Shown here: positions 34,301-46,300 of the stretch, piece after piece
Numbering within the stretch: position 1 is the first letter of the stretch
Layout of the letters: every line of letters starts with the position of its first letter
Assembly (NCBI GenBank): GCA_032622095.1
Contig: CP136066.1
Span: forward strand, 44,591,835-44,655,834
From: Siphonodentalium dalli
Taxonomy: Eukaryota; Mollusca; Scaphopoda; Gadilida; Siphonodentaliidae
Direction: 5' to 3'
Length of the DNA stretch: 64,000 nt
Translations under genes and position numbers: made by a program
Notes under the pieces: generated by a model
Told to the model about the DNA's origin: nothing
Databases searched by the model: none
The model's input: only the letters and a program-made list of their open reading frames with translations

Positions 34301-37300
34301 TGGCAGGCGGAACCCAAATTCGAACTTGACCTGTAATTTCTGCTAGTAAACCCATACACCAAATTTCAGTCCATTCAGTTTAGACTTACTAAAGTTATCA
34401 TCCGGAAACGAAAAAAGTGAATGGATGGACGACTCGACTTGACAAATAACATAATACATGCACTTATAAAACGAGAGGCCGATCACGATCGGCAGATGTT
34501 AACCCTTCCCTTGGCGATAAAAAATTAATATGATCGGATAAATGAGAGTTTTGGTGTTGAATTATAGAGTATACTGTTATGTACTATTATAGACAAATGT
34601 ACATAACACAAATTATTGGAATTTATGGGTCACTGGCATTTATATAAGAGAATGCACTGGTACAGGATCTGTAATGCTAAACCGCCACAGCCAGCAAGCC
34701 CGTGGGTTAAATGTGTAGGTGTGTCCAATTTAAGTTTACAATAATAATGTGTCCTAGTATACAGATAAGCAACCTCACCACTGACCCATTAATATCAATT
34801 ATATAGCAGAGCTGTCAAAAAATCGCAGGAATTGTTTATATTGAACACTGACCTCTCTATTAAACCAATAACAATTATAATGATATCAGACCATCTGAAG
34901 ATATAACTCTGCAGCACAGATGTCCAAGTCTACTGTTAATATCATGTGATGTTTATTGTTGAATCTTTATTTTAAATTAGATACCATAGCCTTCTTTATC
35001 AGATTATTTGCACATTGGCATAAGAGACATCAGAAAATAATATAGCCTTATCAATAGTAGTATCAAGTAGTCCAAAGGCAATTGGTGAATTGGATTTAAT
35101 GTTGCTCCAACAGATTTACCAGTACATAACACAAGATTTTGGACCGATTTAATCAAATTTTGGTGTGGTGATTCGGGGTACCCTTGGCAGAGTTATAATG
35201 GTGTTAGTTTTTCAAATTTTTTTAACTTAAAAAAAAAAATTGTTTAAAAAAATTAAAGGGACACATTGGAAATCTTTTGATCAACTTGTATCATAATCAT
35301 CAATATCTAAATGAAAACAAATGACAATGTCAATGACATTTTTTTTATTATTATTATAAAAGTTAAAAATAAATTGATTTTTTTTTTCAAATTTTTTTTT
35401 GAAAAAGGGTCATAACTCCTTTAAAATAAATCGGATCAACCCATATTCGAACTAGATCTGTATTTTGGGCCGAGAAACTCACATACCAAATTTGGTTCCG
35501 ATCAGATAAAAAATGTTTGAGTTATGGCAGAATGCGTGAATTCTAAGTCGAAAAAGGGCCATAACTCTGTAAAAATAAGTCGGATCAAACCCATATTCGA
35601 ACTCGATCTGTATTTTGGGCTGAAAACCCTATATACAAAATTTGGTTTTGATCAGGTAGAAAATGTTTGAGTTATCGCATTACACGTAAAGTGTCTACGG
35701 ACGGACAGACGGACGGACACACGACGAGTGGTCAATCCGGACAACGACACTATGTTTACCATACTATGGTATGGGTAAACATAAAAATTGATTGAAAAAA
35801 GAAGGAATAACAATCTCACACAAAATAGCATCCACAGATGGTCAGCTCGATGGACAAGGTGATTCCAACATACGCATATATATATGAGAGTATAGACCCT
35901 ATTGCTTTATAAATATAAAAATCTATTAACCCTTCCATGACTGGAGCTTCTTGAAATTTTGCGAAAACCCTGTGCCAATGCATTCTCTTATATAATCGAC
36001 TCTCCCATATGGAGCCTCGCATATTATATATAAGAGAATACATTGGCCTTACAATATTCACCTTGACCGTATAACCAGTGCATTCTCTTATATATTCGAG
36101 GCTCCCCATGGGAGACTCGCATATCTAAGACAATGCATTGGCACACGATCTTTAATGCTGCACAAGCTCTGCTCCCGTCATGAACAGTAAAATAATAGAA
36201 ATTTCTGCCATATCCCACCTCTGCACCCATATCCTACCTGGAGTTTTTAGCTCCTCTTTTTTCCCAGTCTTTCCTTCATCTTTTTTTGACACTGGAGTTT
36301 TTGCCTCCTCCTTTTTAACCGTTGCTGTTTTCTCGTCTTTTTTGCTGGCAGGCTCTTTTTTAGCCGACTGCTTTGAGTCATCTTTCTTTGAGGCGGATGT
36401 TTTTGTGTCATCCTTCCGTGATGCTGCTGACCCACTATCGTCTCTTGGAGTCAATCGACCGTCCTCTTTCTTCAACAACCGCCCTCCCCTCCTTGGTGTA
36501 TGTGATGAATCCGCATCAGAGTCTGATTCACTGTCGTTACCGAAATCTAGTTGTCGTCCCTTGGTTATTTTCTCACTTGGTCCAGCTTTCGGGCTCTAAA
36601 AAATAATATCTATATTCAGAAAAATGTTAAGTGAAATTAAAACATATCATGCCAAAAAACAAATTTGTGTTCTCAAGCGCCTATCTCTTCACCTAGGGAG
36701 GGAAATTATACAAATTTAAATGAAATTTTCACTCATTTTAAAATAATTATCTAAATTTTGTATTACTAGTATTCAAAATTGGCTTATGTTGAAGATATGT
36801 TGAAGGATTTTGTTATAAGTCTTGCACCTCAAATGTTCAAATTTAATGAAAGTTGAGAAAAATATAACAAAATGTTTTTCCTTTTATAACAGACAACTAT
36901 TATTAACCCTTCCATGACTGGACCAGCTGAATCTTTAATGCTGCACCAGCGCAGCTCCTGTTATGAAAGGGTTAATAGGTTAACATTAAAAAAGCATTGA
37001 TGTTCAGACCAAACACACCATAGCTATGAATTCAAAGGTGAAAATAAATCATATAGATACATACTGCAGCTGCTCTGGGAGATCGTGGAGATTTCTTGAG
37101 AATAAACTAGAGGTGTGACTGTCCCAATGGGACTAAAGATGTTTCACATGTCAGTAAGCATTTAGTTAAAATAATAAAATAACAGATTCCCATTGCAGTT
37201 GCACAACCCTAACCCTAATCCTAAACCTATTGACCGAAGAATGTAGGAATAAAAGCTCTGACAAAATTATGCATGTTGAGAAAAAAAGTCGAAAAAGGGA

Positions 37301-40300
37301 AAAAAATCCTCAAAAAAAGTCAGACAGAGGTCATAATCGCAGGTGCACAGGTTCCCATGGTACTAAATATCTGTGCAAAGATTCAAAAACATTGGCTGAA
37401 AAATGTAGGAATAAAAGTTCGGACAAAATTAAGCATGTTGCCAAAAAAATTCTAAATAAAAAATGGGGATAACTCCACCAAAAAAAGTCGAACAGTCATC
37501 ATTATCGCAGGTGCACAGATTCCCATGGTACCAAATATCTGTGCCAAGTTTTTTAAAAATTGACCTAAAATGGAGGAATAAAAGCTGGGACAAAATTATA
37601 CATGTTGCGAAAAAAGTCAGACGACGTCATAATCACAGGTTCACAGGTTCCCATGGGGCACGATGTCGGTGCCAAATTTCACGGAAAAACTCCGGATAAC
37701 AAATGACGGACGGACGGACGGATGACAGACGACAGACAAGCTGATTCCAGTATACCCCCCCCCCCCCACAACTTTGTTGCGGGGGATATAATCATATAGA
37801 TACATACTGCAGCTACCCTGGGAGATCGTGGGGATTTCATTAGTTCTTTGTCTCTGAATACGATGATACTTCGTCCAGAACCGTGACGATTTCTTCCTGG
37901 TCTACTGATTGTTCCCATGGTACTACCAAGCTTCCGATAAAAATCTTCAAACGCATGTAAATACCTGAAAAATAATTTATAAATGTCCTGATAAAGAAAA
38001 CGAAGGGTGCAGCACATACCCTCATTTGGATTTAATTGATTAGTGGCCATAAGTAAAGTCCCAAATTATTAAATGCCAACATAGTCATTGCAATTTGCAC
38101 ATTCCTTATCTTCTTTTAGCTGCAAAAAATATATGTGGATGGAGTGAAATAAATAACTCCAGAAGGTTTAAAGTGATAAGACTTAAAATTTGATCAGATT
38201 AGTCAGTGTTGGTATTATAAGCCAATAGATGGCTCATTTTCTTATTTGAAATGTAATACTGGACAGTGTTTCCTGTCAGTACATAGTATGTTATACAGCG
38301 CTATGCTGGGTAGCATCACTAAATTCACCCTCTGGGGACCTCATTCTGCAAATGACAGACACCCTATTTCAAGGCTTGTCGGCACGCATAATAATGTAAG
38401 AGCTTAGCACAATGATGACAATGCCGGAAATTTCTTATTAAGTTAATTATTAGAATATAATTATGATATTTGCTTTGTGTTGGGTTATTTAAGTTGAGAT
38501 AAACATGGGTGATAAGGGTGGTTGAACAATTTTGTCAACATGAAAAGTCACATTTAAAATGGACTATATTTTTTCTTGAAGGTCTCTTTACTTCCTCTTG
38601 GGTTCTGATAAGGAAATCAATATTAATTTGTTTAACCCCAGCTGCTTCCAAATCAATTTTCCTTGCTAAAATGTGATTATATGATCAAATGGATATCTAA
38701 TTCATCACAATTATATACAAATATTAACCTTGTCCACTAAATTCGATTTCAGTCTTGATAAAGCTCGGCTCGAATCAAATTTAGTGCACTTGGTTAATAA
38801 ATATTGTACAGAATTGTAACCCATTAGAGATCCTCTAAGCATGGTTTCTACTAAATATAACAGGTTGGTCATGACAAATAAAGCTGGATTGTCTCCCTTG
38901 ATAAAATTAGTATGACTTACTTTTTATAGGCATTTTTTAACTGTGATGCTGCTGTGTTCGATGCTGGAAGTCCGACCTTTGTATGGACTAGTCCCCACTT
39001 CATTTGACTCGTAGCCTGAAATTAAGCAAGTAACCCTTTAGCTGCAATGGTGCTGCTTTAAAGATCATGTGCCAAGACATTCTCTTATATATGCGAGTCT
39101 CACATATGGAGTCTCAATTATATAAGAGAATGCTCTGGCTTACAAGATCAAGGTAAATATTGTGAAGCTCCCTAAGGTAGACTCGCATATATAAGAGAAT
39201 GCATTGGCACATGGTTTTTGCTGAGAAGATATTTCGGCAGAGCCAAGCTATTGACTACTGTTGATGGATTCAGTGACAGCTACATCTTATAGAGTGAAAG
39301 GACAATCAGATTGGTAATAAAATATCAGTTAGAATACTAGAACAGTTTTACCAGTTAATAAATTATTAAAACTATCAGCCAATTTGTCAAAATTTGTCAG
39401 AAAATATAAATTTCCAAAAGTTGGCCTATGGCTATATTAAAATCTTCTCAAGTCTTCAGACTCTAGCACTTAAAGGCCCACTTAATTTTCGAGTCACTGA
39501 TAATTTTTTAACCGTATATAAGTGCCTTGATATACGGTTTTAATAACAATCAATGCCATGAAATATGATTAAAATACTATAATTTACCACCATTTGAAAC
39601 ATCTGTGTCTCAGAAGATGCCCATAGAATAAAAGAAAACAGCTGAAATCATAGTAAGATTTCCCCCGTTATTATTCCCATAATGCAACAGAATTCAAACT
39701 ACAAATGTATTTTCAATGGAAGGGGAATAACTCTATCTTTAAGATATAGAGTTATTCCTAGGGGTGCCACGATTAATCGTATTATCGATGAACTGTTGAT
39801 AAAGCCGATAATCGATTACCAATCGATTAATCTGCGTTACTTATTTCGGACTTCGGAAAGTGATGGGTATTATTGATGTATATCGTGTTTGTTTTACACA
39901 GTTTAATCTACAACCGAAGGGTTAACAACCTTTGATCGTGCATCAAAGAGATTCCGACAACATGAGTACTACTAATATATGTTGCAAACAGTGGGCAGTT
40001 CATTTGATGATATGACATGGTTACTCTTTGGGTCGTTGTATATTCAACAAATTGGCGGCACTGCAGCTTTGAACTTGTGGCAACGTCATTGTATATTTCT
40101 ACAAGAAAGACGGCACAATGTCTTTGAAATGTGCTGACTGTCAACGTGTTCAATGATCTGAATGCACTTGCCCTGATTGGACCAATGGGGAAATGATTGA
40201 CATTCTCTCGAAACCAGGAACCTACTGCATTTTAATCAGCGATGTTCTCCACGATGTCATTTGCGAGTATACTTCGTTTGCATGAGTATACTTAGATGGT

Positions 40301-43300
40301 AATAGTACAGACTATCACTTATCATGTGGTGACTGCTGAATGAAATTCACTATTATAAATTTCTTAACTTGCTCTGAGTCCTGAAATTTCCGGGTGGGTT
40401 CCCACCTTTGGGATTTTTATCCACACTCTGGAAGTTTGCTGAAACTTATAGTTTCCGTAACATTGGATTCCTTTTTTTTAGGAACTGCCGGCGGTCCGTC
40501 GTGCATTCCTACTTTTATATTGTTTGTATGTTTGGCTATTCATAACACTGAAAATAATGGCTACCTTCATTCTAACTCACAATTATTTTAACCATGACAT
40601 CGCCGAGAAACGTGCTGGTATTGAATACATTGTGCTCATTAGTAATTACCGGTGGTTTATGGTGCACATTAACGTAAAAATTACATCAGCCAAGTTTTGT
40701 AACCAACACCCAGCCAATAGGCCATATTACGGAATATTTCCACTGTTATTAACATTAGGTACGATTAATCGATTATAATTGATTATTGATGACCAATTAT
40801 CGATTATCAAAATCAATAATCGTGGCACCTCTAGTTATTCTCCATCCATTGAAAATAATACAATTTGCGCTACAATCCAGATGAGAACTCAACAGAAACA
40901 ACATGTTCACAGTTTATTGCACTGGATAAGTTGATAATACAATGTTTTTGCAGATTCCTCTTTCAAAAGGTATATAATATGGCATAAATTTTATATAATG
41001 TGATCTGGGGGTTCGAAATTAAGTGGGCCTTTAATAAAATATTATAACTATCAGCCAATTTGTCAAAATTTGTCAGAAAATATAAATTTCCAAAAGTTGG
41101 CATATGGCTATACCAAAGACATATTATGGACTTGTTCGGGAGCATGAAATTGATAAGTTAGTACTCAGGAGTAATGCCAACCTGGGGAATGTAGCATTCT
41201 ACTAACATCGCCAAAAATTTCAAAGATATCGACCATATCACTCCATAGATTCGGGAAGCAACTATCGGCGATAATCTAACACAAATAATTTCGCCATCGA
41301 GAGCCATTGCATTTAATTAATATATAAGAATGACGGTGTGTATCGTCAATGTGGATTAATATACATAACAAATAACTGCCTTGACCAAGATTATTCTCAA
41401 TATATATCTGATCACCCTAACGGTAGTCTTTCACATCACTTTAAAATCTAGTAAAGTCTTCAGGACTCTAGTACTTAACCCTTTTAGTGCCAGGGGCAGA
41501 TTTTTTTTTTTTTTTTGGGTTAATTAAAGCTGCTTTCACATACTTGCGTTTTACGGATGCGTTTTACGGATGCGTTTGGCGGACGTGCGCTTAGAGCTTT
41601 CACATACCTCCGTTTACCTCTGCGCGTACGCGTCCGTTAACAGATGCGTGAATAATTATTTGTGTTTACATATTGTCCTTTCGCCATGGATTCCGACGAC
41701 GACGTTCTAATGATTGCTTTGTGTATATATAACGAAAGACGACGGAAGAGACCAAGACGCTTTTGGGAGCACGAAATAGTTAAGAAAAGAAGAGAACAAG
41801 GGGCATATGCTAATCTAATTGTCAAAAATTTGTATTCGGATGAAGACAAGTTCATTGGTTATTTCAGGGTGTCTCGCGAACAGTTTTCGTTAATATTGCA
41901 TTTCATCGGCGACGATATACAGAAAATGCGAAAGAGCCGAGAGCCACTGTGCCCAAAACAGAGGTTAGCAATTTGACCCAAGATTAGATAGCATGGTGCC
42001 AGCAGCTGGCATACGCCCCCACATATATACCATTCTCATTCGTAAACACCACAAAATATATACGGTATATCCCATGATTAACGACATCGCACCGAATACC
42101 CCTGTCCGCTTATGCGTAAAACGGACAGCTTTTCGGTCTGGGAGCGAAAAGTTATGCGTGCACGCACGCGCGTTTAGCGGATGGTATGTGAAAGCCCCAG
42201 CGATAACATTGGAGATCGAAATGATGCACATACGGATGCGTAAAACGCATGTATGTGAAAGCAGCTTTAGGCCAATGCATTCTCTTATATATGCGAGGCG
42301 ACCTATGGTCGACTCGCATATATAAGAGAATGCATTGGCACAGGGTATATGGGTCGATACAAAAATCGGACTTGGCACTCAAGTACTTAAAGATCCATTG
42401 TTCCAATTCTCCAGTTACAACAACAACAACATATTTTTAATAAACATTTTACTCTAACTTCCTTGAAACTCACCCTGTTATATCCACCAATATTCTGCAC
42501 TAACTTGAACAATCGATACAGATTTAGGTCCTTGTTAGAAATGCTTGGAGCCTTGTTGATAGGAGTGCCTGCAAAAAAAATGTAATATTTTGATATAGCA
42601 CCATGATTAATTACTAATTAAGGTCACACAGTTAAAGGAAGAAGGCATGTTTGAACCTCAAATTATGCATAAACAATTTGGTAGGAGGAATGACAATATA
42701 TACATAAAGGGCCAAATAAATAAAAGTTCAGTATTCTCAGGGACCTCCCTCATCACTGAAAGTTTCTTTTAAAAAGTGCTGTCAAACTTTTTTTGGAACA
42801 TTTTCTGTTAGAAATATTGGAATTAAACAATGAAAATGATTTTTGTTTTCTTTCTGGGGTTATGTATTCCCCGATTTTGAGAAAAAATATATTGTCTTCC
42901 TTCCTCATCTCAAAATTGAGATCTAATTGCCTGAGAACACAGGGCAAGCCTTGAAATAGGGTGTCTGTCATTTGCAGAATGAGGTCCCCAGAGGGTGAAT
43001 TTAGTGATGCTACCCCGCATAGCGGGCTACCATCACCAAATTCACCCTCTGGGGACCTCATTCTGCTTACACCTCAGCAGAATGAGGTTCCCAGAGGATG
43101 AATTTGGTGATGCTAGCCCGCTATGCGGGGTAGCATCACTAAATTCACCCTCTGGGAACCTCATTCTGCAAATGACAGACACCCTATTTCAAGGCTTGAC
43201 ACAGGGATTTTCTTTTAACCCTTCAAAGACTGGAGCTTCCTGAAATTGTACCAATTTACTGTGCCATATATTCACTTATATATGCGAGTCTTTAACAGGG

Positions 43301-46300
43301 GGCCTAAGAATATTTACCTTGACCATGTAAATATTCTTTAAATTGACCTTGTAAGCCAGTGCATTCTCTTATACATGCAGAGACTCGAATATATAAGAAA
43401 ATGCCCTGGCACAGGATGAAGGCTGCACCAATGCAGCCCACATCATGGACCGCATGAAAGGTTTAAATAAAAATCATGTAAATATCCACAAGGGAATATT
43501 CAGTTATCAAAGGCTAATACTTTCGCGGGTCAGATAATTTGGACTAAGGCTTTGTGTTGACTGTACATCACTAGAAATGAATGAAAGGGAATCGATGACT
43601 AAACCATTACTTTACAAAATGGATACTTCCATTAAGTTATAAAGTATACATTGGAATGGTCTATTATTCATGAGAAGAGATGTTCAGGTAGTAAAAGCAA
43701 ACGACTGTACAACGAAAAGCTAATACAAGTGCAGAAGGATTCATATTCAAGGGAGGGAAATAATCAGATAATTAGTTCCAAGCCTTGAAATAATTATTGT
43801 CATGGTGCCTGTCAAATTGACAGACACCAAATGGATGGTGGCTGTCATTTTCTGGGCGGTGTCTGTCAAAATTATGTGCTGTCAATTGTTCTCATATCTT
43901 ATTTTTATGCGATAAATAATGCTGCAATACCATGTAAAATAATCTTCTGTGACCTTAAAAATTGACTCTCAGTGCTACTGCTACCATCATGCTTTGTTTT
44001 TAATAGAAATTTGTTGATCCATCAACCCAAGATCTATTAAAGTCCTTTCGAATTTCGATTTCCTTGACTTCGGAGAAGCAATATTTGCATTTTAAAGTGG
44101 GTAACAACCCCCTTCTTGTCATCGAATTGAATTTGCAACCACCGAATAAGATTGTGCTCCGGCAATTCGGAAATCCATTTGTGAACTGTGGTTACTTTTA
44201 CTGTTCGACCAGTGATCCCCCGTTTCATTATTTCATTTCATTAAATAGTGCTTTAAACTTCCGTACATCTATCGTACTGCTAGACAAGGAGTACAGGCAT
44301 TTTTTGTTTCTTAATTCTTATTTTAAAAATCGTATAAATGACCTTGATTTAAAACGTAAGTGTTAAAAGGTGAACGGTAAGCCAATAATTACGAACCGCA
44401 CTTAAAACAAAACAAAACTTCCTAGTCGCTGACTGGGCGCGATTAAAGAACAACGCGATTTCTGATATAGTCATAAGAAACTACACGATACATTCACGTA
44501 TCTAATGGTTTTGTTCGATACAGATTTGCAAAGAAGCAAATTAACTTGACAGAAATGTCTTATTCAGTTATATTTTATCTGATGGGAGTAGAAATATGCT
44601 GTCGGACCCGACCAGACACAAATTGTGTCGGTCAAAGATGTTTAGGTGACTGTCATTGACCGTGACCGACCACTTATTTCAAGCCTTGATAAGTTCAACA
44701 AACGACCTATGGTTGAACTTATTATCTGAACATTTCATTAAGAAACTACTAGTCAATAAGTATTTAGTAAAGAAAGGATTAATTATGGGAGCCTCACAGA
44801 AATATTTAATAAGAGAATGCACTGGCAAAGGATATTTAATGCGGCTCCCGGCATGAAAAGGTTAATGGCCTAAATTGAAGATTTCAGAACAATCTACTGA
44901 TATAGCATTGAACCATGTTTTGTTTCTTATAATTTGCCCTGAGAATAAGGTGCCAGTCATTTGCAGAATGAGGTTCCCAGAGGGTGAATTTAGTGACACT
45001 ATCCTGCATAGCGTGCTAGCATCACTAAATTAACCCTCTGGGAACCTTATTCTGCTTAGGCCTCATCTTCTCAGGAAAGTTTCTTTATTATCAAATTTCT
45101 ATAGAAACTTCTTCACATGAGTTCTATTTCTTTTTTAGTTTAGTTAGTTTCACTTTATCCCCAAATTGGCAGAGGACACATTGCATAATCGAGGTTTCCA
45201 ATGGGTGTACATCACAATATTCACCATTTGGGAACTTCAATCTGAGTCTATGTCTCCCATAGCAGAAGAGGCCATGCAGAATGAGATCCCCAGTGAGTGA
45301 ATTTAGTGAAGCTAGTCCACTATGTGGGATAACGTCACTAAATTCACCCTCTGTGGACCTCATTCTGCAAATGACAGCTTCATGCAAAAATAGACGGCAC
45401 TAATTTTTGTTCATGCATATAATCTAGAATTGAACAGCCTTCACAATTGCTGGACAGACTATGAACTTTAACCAACTGAGCCCCCTTCTCAGAATATAAT
45501 TAGTTACCTCTGTCGTCCATAAATTTGAATAATTGTGCAACAAATCTGTCTTTTTCTTCACTCGGTTCCTCATCAGAACTCTGCAAAACAATTGAATATA
45601 TATATTGGCACCTGTATTAAATATATATGCGGGTGCTTGTATTAAATATATATACGGGTGCATGTATTAAATATATATATGGGTACATGTATTAAATATA
45701 TATACAGGCACATGTGCATGTATTAAATATATACACAGGTGCATGTATTAAATATTTATAAAGATTCATGTATTAAATATATATACGGGCACACGTGCAT
45801 GTATTATATATATATATACGGGCATATGTATTAAATATAAATACAGGTGCATGTATTAAATATATATATGGGCACATGTATTATATATATACAGGCACAT
45901 GTATTAGATATATGTACGGGCACATATGCATGTATTAAATATATATATAGCTTCATGTATTAAATACATGTACATACAGTAATGCTCTAATTAATCGACC
46001 TCTTAACCAAAGCAGAATTATGGGTGACTTTTCAGGATTTAGTCGGAAAAAATGGCTTGTTGCCATTCATCGGAAAGCTCTCGGGGAGAGCTTTCCGATG
46101 AATGGCAACAAGCCATATTTCCGACTAAATCCTGAAAAGTTACCCATAATTCTGCTTTGGTTAAGAGGTCGATTAATTAGAGCATTACTGTATATGGCAG
46201 CCCTTAAAATCTTGACAAGAATCAGAATCATGATTCTCATTTTGATTCTCTGTAGAAAGGCCTGTACGGGCACATGTATTAAATATATATGGTAAATATA

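Noticed and set aside
37208..37228. Telomere-like CCCTAACCCTAATCCTAA
   Set aside because: Only about three imperfect units; too short to call an interstitial telomere.
42753..43243. Frames reading MRSPEGEFGDASPLCGVASLNSPSG at B elements
   Set aside because: Palindromic B core again; present on both strands and broken differently in each copy.
44030..44366. About 110 codons open on the plus strand with FGNPFVNCGYFYCSTSDPPF
   Set aside because: The composition looks more protein-like than most, but I cannot place it in any family and there is no start or splice context. Left as an unassigned frame; a protein search would decide.
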